From Plotosus lineatus (lineage: Eukaryota > Chordata > Actinopteri > Siluriformes > Plotosidae), in the NCBI GenBank assembly GCA_024760905.1, contig CM045731.1, positions 54,512,001 to 54,576,000 of the forward strand: DNA of 64,000 nucleotides, written 5' to 3'. Both the position numbers and the translations under genes were made by a program. The notes beneath the pieces were generated by a model that worked only from the letters and a program-made list of their open reading frames with translations, was not told the DNA's origin and ran no database searches. Below are positions 53,166-64,000 of the stretch, one piece after another. The first letter of the stretch is position 1. Every line of letters starts with the position of its first letter.

Positions 53166-54374
53166 ATGAGCCTAGGACTGAGAGTAGGGACTTTGAATGT
53201 TGGAAATAGGACAGAAAAAGGTAGAGAGCTGGCTGACATGATGCAGAGGAGGAAGGTGGACATACTGTGTCTTCAGGAGACCAGGTGGAAAGGTAGCAAG
53301 GCTAGAAGCTTAGGAGCAGGGTTTAAGTTGTTTTTTCATGGTGTGAATGGGAAGAAAAATGGAGTAGAAGTCATTTTGAAGGATTAGTTTGTCAGGAATG
53401 TTCTAGAAGTGAAAAGAGTGTCAGACAGAGTGATGAGTCTCAAGTTAGAAATTGAAGGCGTGATGGTCAATGTTGTTAGTGCTTATACCCCACAGGCAGG
53501 ATGTGAGCTAAAAGAGAAGGAGAGATTCTGGATTGAGTTAGATGAAGTGATGCAGAGTACCCCCAGAGGTGAAAGAGTGGTCATTGGTGCAAACTTCAAT
53601 GGACAGATTGGTGCAGGCAACAGAGGGGACGAGGAAGTGATGGGCAGGTTTGGTATCCAGGACAGGAACACAGAAGGACAAATTTTGATATATTTTGCAA
53701 AAATTATGGAAATGGCTGTGGTGAATACTTTCTTCCAGAAGAGACAGGAGCATAGGGTGACTTGTAAAAGCGGCGGTAGGAGCACACAGGTAGACTACAT
53801 CTAGTGTATACGATGCAATTTGAAGGAAGTCAATGACTGCAAAGTAGTCGTGGGTGAGTGTGTTACCAAACAGCATAGGATGGTGGTGTGCAGGATGACG
53901 CTGATGATGAGGAAGGTGAAGAGGGCAAAGGCAGAGCTGAAGACAAAGTGGTGGAAGCTGAAAAAGGAAGAGTGTTGTGTTGTCTTCAAGGAGGAGTTGA
54001 AACAGGCTTTAAATGGTCAGGAAGTGCTTCCGGATGACTGGACAACCACAGCAAATGTGATCATGGAAACAGGTAGGAGAGTACTTGGTGTGTCCACTGG
54101 AAGGAAAGTAGATAAGGAGACTTGGTGGTGGAATGAGGAGGTGCAGGAGTGTGTACAAAGGAAGATGTTAGCTAAGAATAAGTGCGACATTGAGAGGACC
54201 GAAGCGAGCAGACAGGAGTACAGGATGACACAGCGTAAGGCGAAGGTAGCAGTGTCAAAGGCCAAACAGAGGGCGTATGATGACTTGTATGCTCGGTTGG
54301 ACAGTAAGGAGGGAGAAAATGATTTATACAGGTTGGCACAGCAGAGAAATAGAGATGGGAAGGACATGCAGTAA
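53166..54374 (+). pseudogene. Copy B endonuclease and early RT, broken
   Basis: APE motifs ILCLQETRWKGSKARSLG, VNVVSAYTPQAG and a degraded IGANFNGQ (copy A has GADFNGH, so a catalytic Asp is lost). In-frame stops at about 53385, 53802 and 54372. Confidence 0.85.
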
Positions 54375-54380
54375 GTTAGA

Positions 54381-55478
54381 GTGACTAAGGACAGAGTGGG
54401 GAATGTATTGACTGATGACAGAAGTGTGCTGGGAAGATGGAAAGAGTACTTTGAAGAGCTGATGAATGAGGAAAATGAGAGAGAGAAAAGAGTAGAAGAG
54501 GTGACCGTTGAGGACCAGGAAGTAGCAAAGATTATTAAGGGTGAAGTGAGGAGGGCATTGAAGGGGAAGAAATGTCTAGGAGAGATAGCAGTAGATTTTC
54601 TGACAAGAACATTCAACAAGGTCTTGGAGAGTGAGCGGATGCCGGAGGAATGGAGGAGAAGTGTGCTGGTGCCCATTTTTAAGAACAAGGGAGATATGCA
54701 GTGTTGTGGCAACTACAGAGGGATAAAGTTGATGAGCCATATGATGAAGTTATGGGAAAGAATAGTGGAAGCTAGACTAAGGGCAGAGGTCAGCATTTGT
54801 GAACAACAGTTTGGTTTCATGCCCAGAAAGAGCACCACAGATGCAGTGTTTGCTTTGAGGATGTTAATAGAGAAGTACAGAGAAGGTCAGAAGGAGCTGC
54901 ATTGTGCCTTTGTGGATCTGGAGAAAGCATATGACAGGGTGCCGAGAGAAGAACTGTGGTATTGCATGAGGAAGTCTGGAGTGGCAGAGAAGTATGTTAG
55001 AGTGGTGCAGGACATGTATGAGAGATGTAAGACAGTGGTGAGGTGTGCTGTCGGTGTGACAGAAGAGTTCAAGGTGGAGGTGGGACTGCATCAAGGGTCA
55101 GCTCTCAGCCCCTTCTTGTTTGCTATGGTGATGGACAGGCTAACAGACGAGGTTAGACAAGAATCTCCATGGACTATGATGTTTGCAGATGACATTGTGA
55201 TCTGTAGTGAGAGCAGAGACCAAGTGGAGGAAAATCTAGAGAGGTGGAGGTATGCCCTGGAAAGGAGAGGATTGAAGGTTAGTCTTAGTAAGACAGAATA
55301 CATGTGTGTGAACGACAAGGACCCAAGAGGAACTTTGAGGTTACAGGGGGCAGAGATAAAGAAGGTGGAGGATTTTAAGTACTTAGGCTCAACAATCCAG
55401 AGCAATGGAGAGTGTGGAAAAGAGGTGAAGAAGCACGTGCAGGCAGGTTGGAATGGATGGAGAAAAGTGTCCGTGTGA
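54381..55478 (+). pseudogene. Copy B first RT segment
   Basis: Nearly identical to copy A over the palm: [17 protein letters not shown] and [15 protein letters not shown]. It lacks the [16 protein letters not shown] block. Ends in a frameshift caused by one missing g (gtgtccgtgtg). Confidence 0.85.
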
Positions 55479-55698
55479 TGTGTGATAGGAGAGTATCGGC
55501 AAAAATGAAGGGAAAAGTGTACAAGACGGTGATGAGGCCAGCAATGTTGTATGGTTTAGAGACAGTGGCCCTGGGGAAAAGACAGGAGTCAGAGTTGGAG
55601 GTAGCAGAGATGAAAATGTTGAGGTTCTCTTTGGGAGTAACGAGGATGGATAGGATCAGAAATGAGTACATCAGAGGGACAGCACATGTTAGATGTTA

Positions 55699-56637
55699 GT
55701 ATGTTAGAGTGGTGTAGGACATGTATGAGAGATGTAAGACAGTGGTGAGATGTGCTGTCAGCGTGACCGAAGAATTCAAGGTGGAGGTGGGACTGCATCA
55801 AGGATCAGCTCTGAGCCCCTTCTTGTTTGCTATGGTGATGGACAGGCTGACAGATGAGATGAGACAAGAATATCCATGGACTATGATGTTTGCAGATGAC
55901 ATTGTGATCTGTAGTGAGAGCAGATAACAAGTGGAGGAACATATAGAGAGGTGGAGGTATGCCCTGGAAAAGAGGGAAATGAAGGTTAGCCTCAGTAAGA
56001 CAGAATACATGTATGTGAATGAGAAGGACCCAAGAGGCACGGTGAGGTTACATGGAGCAGAGATAAAGGTGGAGGATTTTAAATACCTAGGCTCAATTAT
56101 CCAGACCAGTGGAGAGTGTGGAAAAGAGTGTGAAGAAGCGTGTGCAGTCAGGTTGGAATGCTTGGAGAAAAAATGTCCGGCGTGATGTGTGATAGGAAGG
56201 TATCGGCAAAAATGAAAGGGAAAATGTACAAGACGGTGATGAGGCCAGCGATGTTGTATGGTTTAGAAACAGTGGCTCTGAGGAAAAGACAGGAGGCAGA
56301 GCTGGAGGTAGCAGAGATGAAAATGTTGAGGTTCTCTTTGGGAGTAACGAGGATAGATAGGATCAGAAATGAGTACATCAGAGCACATGTAAGAGGTTTT
56401 GGAGACAACGTCAGAGAGCCTAGATTGAGATGGTTTGGACATGTACAGAGAAGGGATAGTGAATATATTAGTCATAGGATGCTGAGGTTGGAACTACCAG
56501 GCAGAAGGCCTAGAGGAAGACCAAAGAGAAGATTAAAGTATGTGCTGAAGGAGGATATGAAGGTCATTGGCATAAGAGAGGAAGATGCAGAAGACAGGGT
56601 GAGATGGAGGCAGATGATTTACTGTGGCGACCCCTGA
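55699..56637 (+). pseudogene. Copy B second RT segment
   Basis: A second, more diverged copy of palm to C-terminus: [26 protein letters not shown] then a stop (55925). It resumes through LSKTEYMYVNEKDPRGT and, after a frameshift near 56150, [14 protein letters not shown] and RPRGRPKRR, to the normal LINE stop. Confidence 0.85.
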
Positions 56638-56682
56638 AGGGAACGGCTGAAAAGAAACGAGGAAGATTGAAGAAATCCAAAA

Positions 56683-57754
56683 CTAGGAACAATTGGGCAA
56701 AAAGCTTTCATCCTTTATGACAGAGAAAATAAGTGGTCTTGAGCCACATGTACGCTGTTGTCAAGCAACAAAATCTGTCTTAAACACCATTTGCAGTCAT
56801 GTTATTGTTATTGTTATCAAATACAGAAAAAGGCCAAGATGTAGTTCAGGTGAATAAGAGATACTAAGCCTGTGAGGTGGAGTGGTTTCACCTGGGCACC
56901 TTTATATTAATTCAAAATGTATTAAAAAATAAACCACATCTCTGATTCACCAGTGAATATGTCCCTTTAAATGTAAAAATGCATTGTGTAGGACACACTG
57001 AGTTGACTTGTGTGGGAAATTGAGTTTGTGAAAGGCATTTGTGCTGCGAGACAGACAGGAATGAACCATAAAATGTGTTCATTTCACAAATATCCGTCTA
57101 TACAGAGTTATTACTTAAATGATCTGTTGTCCATTAGAGTAGATAGGAGACAGAGATAGAGAGAGAGAGTGAGTGGTGGGGAAAGAGAGGGAGAGAGCGA
57201 TGAAGAGGGGTGGAGAGAGAGAACGAGAGCGAGAGAGAGAGAGAGAGAGTGACGGAGTGAGAGAGAGAGTGAGTGGTGGGGAAAGAGAGCGGGAGAGAGA
57301 GACGAAGAGGGGTCGAGAGAGAAAGAGAGAGAGAGAGTGAGTGGTGGGGAAAGAGAGCGGGAGAGAGAGATGAAGAGGGGTGGAGAGAGGGAGAGAGAGA
57401 GAGAGAGAGAGAGAAGTTGCTTGTTGGAATGGAAAGGAAGGGATTTGGGACCATTTCCACACCTGTAATATTTTTACTGGAGACAAAACAAACTTTACAA
57501 GACACTGATCATGAGAAAGTGAGAAATCATTTTATTTTATTTTCTGTTAGTACAAATAGGATTCTTTCAGCCAATGACTCTTTGATATGCTTTTTCTTGA
57601 TGATGCAAATGCTGCAGTTTTAGGATTCATTGCACAAATTGTAAGATTACAGCCACATAAACTAATAGTTTTTCTGTCTTCAAAGATTTGTGTTCATCAG
57701 AAACAGTATACTGTATGATATTCCTGCAAAACAAATTTAACGGGAGTTTAATTT
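56683..57754. other. Intergenic, with (GA)n arrays
   Basis: 57140-57413 is a complex GA-rich array with a roughly 80-bp higher-order unit (gagtggtggggaaagagag, three times, spaced about 90 bp). The rest is unremarkable. Confidence 0.6.
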
Positions 57755-58275
57755 TTGGCGCAGTGGTTAGCACGTCCCCTCACGGCAAGAATGTGCTGGT
57801 TCAAGTCCCATTGCTCGGCGAGGGTGTTTCTGAGCATGGGGTTTGCATGTTCTCTCCATGCTTGCACAGGTTTCCTCTGGGTACACCAGTGTCCTCCAAC
57901 ACTTTAAAGACATGCACATTAGAATAATTAGCTGTTCCAGATTGCCCCGAGATGTGAGCGTAAGTGTATGTTGTTTTGACTATGCAGTCGGTCCCCTACT
58001 TATGAAATTAATCCGTTCCAGACCTTTTTCGTAACGTGGAAGTTTCGTAAGTAGAGGCACATTTTACATGTAAAACGCCTGATTGGTTCCAAGGCTCCCA
58101 AGACTACCCCATAAACCCTTTAAAAATGATAAAAGTACACCAATTTTGTATGAAATATGCATGAAATATGTGTTAAAAGTAAAAGAAAAGTATTTATTAA
58201 ACCATTTAAACATTTTATTAACATATTTCTTAATTAAACATTATTAAAATTTTTATTAACACATACACACAACAC

Positions 58276-58350
<75 letters not shown>

Positions 58351-58495
58351 GACACACACAGAATACATATAGCTTGGTGATGGTCTGGTGAGTGGTTCAG
58401 GTTGTACCTTATCTTCGCTCAGTGTCAGTTGATATACGCGCCATCTTCCTTGTGACCATAATAGGATTAAGCGGCTTTGCAAATGAATGAGTGAG
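57755..58495 (+). repeat. SINE S1 interrupted by a TA-type element fragment
   Basis: Head and core at 57755-57975. 57985-58350 matches the ccctacttacgaa family (cagtcggtcccctacttatg, cataaaccctttaaaa, (TC)n). The S1 tail resumes at about 58375-58495. Confidence 0.65.
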
Positions 58496-58607
58496 TACGT
58501 GAATTCTCTATTCTTGGTTACTACAAACTAGTAATTGCAAACTCTGATTGGCTGATCTACTCCTAGGATATTAGTTCATATTCTATTACCTGAAATATAA
58601 CCACAAA

Positions 58608-59880
58608 ATTATCTCATCTCATCTCATCTTCTTCCGCTTAGTCCGGGGTCGGGTCGCGGGGGCAGCAACCTTAGCAAAGAGGTCCAGACATCCCTCTCCC
58701 GAGCCACTTCCTCCAACTCTCCCGGGGGGACACCGAGGCGGTCCCAGACAAGCCGAGAGACATAGTCCCTCCAGCGTGTTCTAGGTCGACCCGGGTCTCT
58801 TCCCGGTTGGACATGCCCGAAACACCACACCAGGAGGCGTCCAGGGCATTCTAACCAGATGCCCGAGCCACCTCAACTGGCCCCTCTCAATGCGGAGGAG
58901 CAGCGGATCTACTCGAGCTCTCCCGGATGGCGGAGCTTCTCACTCTATCTCTAAGGGATAACCCCGCCACCCGGCGAAGGAAGCTCATTTCAGCCGCTTG
59001 TATCCGTGATCTTGTTCTTTTGGTCATTACCCAAAGCTCGTGACCATAGGTGAGGGTTGGAACGTAGATCGACTGGTAAATTGAGAGCTTCGCCTTGCGG
59101 CTCAGCTCCTTTTTCACCACGACGGACCGGTACAGGCACCGCTTAACAGCAGAGGCTGCAGCGATCCGTCTGTCGATCTCTCGCTCCATCCTTCCCTCAC
59201 TCGTAAACAAGACCCCAAGATACTTAAACTCCTCCACTTGGGGCAGGACCTCATCCCCGACCCAGAGGGTGCATTCCACCATTGTCCGACTGAGAACCAT
59301 GGCCTCGGACTTGGAGGTACTGATCTTCATCCCGGCTGCTTCGCACTCAGCTGCGAATCGCTCAATGAGAGCTGGAGGGCCCGACTTGATGAAGCCAAAG
59401 GACAACATCATCCGCAAAGCAGAGATGATATCCGATGGCCACCGAACCAGAACCCTCATCGCCTCGACTGCGCCTAGAAATTCTGTCCATAAAAATTATG
59501 AACAGAATCGGTGACAAAGGACAGCCTTGGCGGACTCCAACTCCCACCGGAAACGAATCCGAGCTGCTGTTACCAATACGGACCAAACTCTGGCTCGGTG
59601 ATACAGCGACCGAATAGCTCGTAGCAACGGATCCGGAACGCCGTACTCTCGGAGCACGCCCCACAAGATCTTTCGAGGGACACGGTCGAAAGCCTTCTCC
59701 AAATCCACAAAGCACATGTGGACAGATTGGGCAAACTCCCATGCCCCCTCCAGAATCCTGTGGAGCGTATAGAGTTGGTCAAGAGTGCTGCGGCCAGGAC
59801 GAAAACCACATTGTTCCTCCTGAATCCGAGGTTCGACTATCCACAAAATTAATATTATTATTTTTAGAAGATGGTTGTGA
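58608..59880 (-). mobile_element. LINE fragment with (GATGA)n tail, 5'-truncated
   Basis: On -: QCGFRPGRSTLDQLYTLHRI, MCFVDLEKAFDRVPR, GVRQGCPLSPILFIIFMDRI and CFADDVVL (catalytic FADD). Then FKYLGVLFTSEGRMEREIDR, RRVAGLSLRDRVRSSAIRE and RPRTRWRDYVSRLVWDRLGV. The 3' end is cggaagaagatgagatgaga, similar to tails described for fish Rex3/RTE-type elements. Several frameshifts. Confidence 0.85.
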
Positions 59881-59903
59881 CTTGTTCTAAGCTCCGAACT
59901 CAT

Positions 59904-60676
59904 TTGTATTTATTATTTTCAAGAATTATGAATTTTTTTTCCTCAATAAAATAAAATTTTCGGCTCACTGTGACGACTATGCCTTCTGTCTTACGTAACA
60001 GCCCAGTATTAAGAGAAGAGCACATTTAATGCGGTTTACTCAAACCGCAAGTACCGCTAACACCAATATCTTCACTCTAGACCAATTCCAGAACAATATA
60101 GAGTTAAAGCATATAATAATAAGAATTTTTTTTTTTTAAATAAGAATTACAGAATTGCTTTTCCACCAAATGCAATTTTTTGGACTTCTAAAGGAACAGA
60201 CCTTTAGCTAACAAGCTAGCCCTCTGCTAGATTAGTTTATTATAAAAACATACTGTATTTACATTTTTAAAAAAGTGAATACAATGATAAAAATTCTATA
60301 TTTTTTATAATCCAAAGGGTATATTACAATATTTCTTCCAGTCACTCTGAGCAGATGTGACTAGTTGCCTGATCCAATATCATATCCGATCATAGGTTGG
60401 AGACTAAATTGTTAAACATAAACATCCAGAGCCAGCACTACCATCATGACAGAGACAACCAGGGAAGCTGTCCGGTTCCCAGTAGAGTTTAGTAGTCCGT
60501 TGACATACAGAATGAAACTACCTAAAATACAGTTTTGCAAATGAAGACCTGAATCATTTGCAGTCATCAGATAAGTTATTTTCCACATTCTGTCATTTGT
60601 TTATCTTGAAAATAATACTTAAGTCCAAGCCTGTACACATTATTAGAATAAAAATTGATATAATCCTTCCAGTGAT
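59904..60676 (-). other. C1QTNF7 3' flank / 3' UTR
   Basis: Immediately downstream of the C1QTNF7 stop and AT-rich. Several tttatt strings on + would read AATAAA on -, but none can be chosen as the polyadenylation signal. Confidence 0.4.
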
Positions 60677-62619
60677 CTAAGAATAATCCTCAGCCAGAGT
60701 ATCCAAATAACTCGTGTCTGCATAGAGCAAAAACCCTGAAAACAGACTGTCGGCCCAGCTAGGATCAGAAAACAGACCGTTTTGATCCTTGAAGAAGATC
60801 TCCAGCCACACCTCGTCCTCTGGATTCAAGAATATCACCGTCGAGCCAGAAGCAACGTCATGATTGCCAGTGTTGGCATCATACGTCTTAATCCGGTACT
60901 CTCCATTCTGCACCAGGCCGATGGCTAAATGCTTATTGGCAAGTGTGATGTCATAGGAGAAGTAATAGACGCCGGGGTATGCGCATATAAATTTGCCTGT
61001 CTGTGGGTTGTAATGGCCGCCTTCATCAAAGAGGACTTTGTTGAACTTGATTGGTGCTTTCTCAGCTGGGTAGCTGCTGGTGATGGCTACAGAGAAGGCA
61101 GATTTGGGTACCAGGCTCCCACAGAGGCACTTGCCTGTAGGGCCTTGTGGGCCCCTTCGGCCCTTTTCTCCTTTCATTCCAGGCCGTCCATAAGGTCCTT
61201 GATGACCTGTGTTTCCAGTGTCGCCTTCAGGGCCTCGTTTGCCTGTCGGACCTCTTTCCCCACGCTCGCCAATTTTTCCAGTTGGACCAACTTTTCCTTT
61301 AATTCCTGCAGAATTAAAAAAAAAAAAGCAGGACAGTGAAATGATTATCCACAACTATAACAATATGCTATAAATAGTCCTCAGGGGACCACAAGGGCAG
61401 ATTCATAAGCTCTGTAAAATTATCTATTTGATTGCTGGATGATACTACTGTGAAAGATTTCATCCTTGTTAAATGAAAGTTTGAATCCTATAAACAACAT
61501 CAGTTATTCCAAAGCTATATTCCCATTAACACGTGAAGAAAATGACTCTGCCCGGTCAAAACAAGGGTCACACAGTCAAATATTTTGTTGGAGGATCTTT
61601 AGCCTTGATTACAGCATGTAATCTCCATGGCATTGTAGTGTCAGGTGGTCAGGTTAAAGCTCAGCAACATTAATCTGCAAATAAAATGTCGTCAGAGGAC
61701 AACCTGAATATGGTGAATGACCAGGTTATCCTTTTCTTTCCTGATGGCCTGGATATAAAATTAGGACCCGAATACTGAGAGAGTGGTTCAAGGAGCATGT
61801 GGAATCATTTTCACCCGTAAACTGGCACCACAGAGTCCTGCCCTTAACCCTACTGAAAGTCTTTGGGATGTGCTGGAGAAGACTTTATGGAGTGGTTTGA
61901 ATTTTTCCATCATCAAGATGTTGGTGAAAAAAGAACCCAGCTTTAGTTGGAGTTAGCATCACCCCACTCAAGGTCACTATTAGGTTGGAACTTCGATATG
62001 CTTTGTATTACTAGTATATGGGCAAAAAGAAGATGTGCACCCTGGACAGCTCCAACACAAATGCAACCTTTCACACTCACACCTCAGTATACAGCATATG
62101 AGCCTAATGTGCATGTCTTTGGGCTGTAGAAGGAAACCAAAGTACTTGAAAGAAACCAACGAAACCACAGAGAGAACATACAGATTTCCTCCAGAAATGC
62201 CCTCGCTGAGCCCAGGATCAAAACCAAGGACCTTCTTATTGCTTTGAGGCGGACATGTTAACCAGTATGCCACCATGCTGCGCCGATAAATGCATTGATG
62301 TTGCTTAAGTTTGCTGAAATCATGGCACACTGTAATCAAGGCTAAAGTGCATACCCTGTGCATACCCTGTGCATACCCTGTGCATACCCGCTTCCCCCTT
62401 TTCGCCTTTTTCTCCTTTCCGACCATCCCTGCCGTCTCTTCCTGGAATTCCAACGTGGCCTTCAGCCCCTGATGGTCCAGGCTGACCTGGCTTCCCTGGT
62501 GTACCCGGTAGTCCTTGGATGCTGCATATAAATCGTGGTGAAGTTGTCTTCGCTTTGGCCGCCAAGAGCTGACCAACAATACACTGGCACAGACACATGA
62601 TACCCACAATCCCCCACAT
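60677..62619 (-). CDS. c1qtnf7: C1QTNF7 (CTRP7), two coding exons
   Basis: Secreted C1q/TNF-related adipokine-type protein. Exons 62619-62388 and 61305-60677 join in phase 1 to give 286 residues; human is 289. It has a hydrophobic signal peptide from M1 ([10 protein letters not shown]) to about 20, then [11 protein letters not shown]. An uninterrupted Gly-X-Y collagen stretch follows at about 36-136, including [16 protein letters not shown], shared with human CTRP7. Next are CLCGS and a C1q head at about 146-286 ([61 protein letters not shown]). A TTCTAG acceptor nine bases before the ATG implies a non-coding first exon outside the seen region. An upstream ATG at 62646 would be intronic under this model. 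The 1.1-kb intron carries a SINE. Confidence 0.95.
62045..62285 (-). repeat. SINE S1, reversed, in C1QTNF7 intron
   Basis: Core (gcctaatgtgcatgtctttg) to head (gttaaccagtatgccaccat). Same relative orientation as the gene. Confidence 0.7.
62347..62389 (-). repeat. Tandemly repeated splice-donor unit
   Basis: Four copies of an 11-bp unit (gtgcataccct on +, last copy cut by one base) sit at the exon 1 donor of C1QTNF7. On the - strand each copy contains GGGTATGCA, so four GT donors are spaced 11 bp apart. The first (GT at 62387-62386) is in phase with exon 2. Confidence 0.85.
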
Positions 62620-62649
62620 CTTCTGACCTAGAATGGACATACACATGCC

Positions 62650-63005
62650 ATAGCTGTAGTGATCAAATCATCACAATGAAGTATCCTGTAGGGCATTACT
62701 GATGAATATGAGCTATTCTTTTGACTACAAAACAAATGTAGCAAAACAACATTCATTATATACTCAAACCATTATGGTTTTAATAGTATAAAGTCTGTTT
62801 CATATCTTCGAATGTGGGACATCAAGAGGTAGAATAATTACATGGGTTCATCTCGCTATGTCATGGTAGTTTTAGCCAAAAATAGAACAAAATTCTGGCC
62901 ACACCTGTGCACTGATTTTCACCATGCTTGATCATGACACTGCTCTACCTAAGTCCTAGACATGATGAGATTTTGGAATATCAAGGTCAAAGGTGAGGGT
63001 CAGAG

Positions 63006-63082
<77 letters not shown>

Positions 63083-63278
63083 TTTTAAGTTGCTTTTAAC
63101 TTCAAAACAAGTGCAGCTATATATGCTATTACTATGGAGCACTAATAAGAAACTATATGTAGATTTGCAAATGAGACTTTGAATTATTTGGCCATGAGTG
63201 ACCTTAAAAGGTCAAATCCCAGCTATCATCTAAAATTTACCAAGGATTTTAGCTTAGAGTTCCATTACTTTTCAAATA
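62650..63278. other. C1QTNF7 5' flank, (TA)n
   Basis: (TA)n at 63008-63080. No exon or promoter motif could be supported. Confidence 0.5.

Positions 63279-64000
<722 letters not shown>

Larger units (their letters stand above)
52917..56664 (+). mobile_element. RTE-like LINE copy B with internal duplication
   Basis: Flanked by the 18-bp duplication gattgaagaaatccaaaa (52899-52916, 56665-56682). The endonuclease (53166-53804) is interrupted by two stops and the RT by a stop (54372), an about 54-bp deletion near 54568 and a frameshift near 55473. At 55699 the sequence returns to the [14 protein letters not shown] region and repeats the RT palm and thumb in a more diverged version to the 3' end. 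Confidence 0.9.

Noticed and set aside
57115..57505. Ser-Leu-rich 123-codon frames on -
   Set aside because: Translation of the GA-rich array at 57140-57413.
62347..62389. Reading the 11-bp array as coding ([13 protein letters not shown])
   Set aside because: It begins after a GT donor that joins exon 2 in the phase needed for an uninterrupted Gly-X-Y collagen repeat.

Overview
The window is genomic DNA from a bony fish, almost certainly a teleost. It has long introns, very dense dinucleotide microsatellites, many tRNA-headed SINEs, RTE-like LINEs, and TA-flanked and hAT-like DNA transposons. The species cannot be named from the sequence alone. Exon models below were built by reading splice sites and codon phase by eye, guided by recalled vertebrate orthologues; no search was run.

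Three protein-coding genes are supported. (1) A chemokine receptor most like XCR1, + strand, 2371-3383, whose initiating exon is not seen. (2) CC2D2A, a ciliary transition-zone protein, - strand, spread from about 51.56 kb down to its stop codon at 8593. I could place 38 coding exons whose phases all agree, giving about 1,667 residues; the human protein is about 1,620. (3) C1QTNF7 (CTRP7), a secreted collagen/C1q protein, - strand, two coding exons between 62619 and 60677. C1QTNF7 lying upstream of CC2D2A on the same strand matches the human 4p15 order.

Most remaining sequence is transposable elements in CC2D2A introns and between genes. Intron 3 (36656-49698) holds a three-level nest: a TA-flanked element fragment, a LINE inside it (40630-46954, 14-bp target duplication), and an RTE-like LINE inside that (copy A, 41426-44575, 9-bp duplication). 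A second RTE-like copy (B, 52917-56664, 18-bp duplication) sits between CC2D2A and C1QTNF7 and carries two reverse-transcriptase palm segments. A SINE family appears to be a tRNA-like head joined to the 5' and 3' ends of the same RTE. One copy (50732-51065) keeps the head and body but carries a different LINE tail, inside a 12-bp target duplication. A 228-bp near-perfect palindrome lies at 48767-48994. Between XCR1-like and the CC2D2A 3' end is another nest (6363-8490), confirmed by an unfilled paralogous copy at 16850-19089.

No prokaryotic-type system, CRISPR array, rRNA or stand-alone tRNA gene was found. The tRNA-like sequences are SINE heads. The least explained features are the chimeric SINEs, the duplicated splice donor in C1QTNF7, the (GT)n tracts abutting CC2D2A splice sites, and the palindrome.
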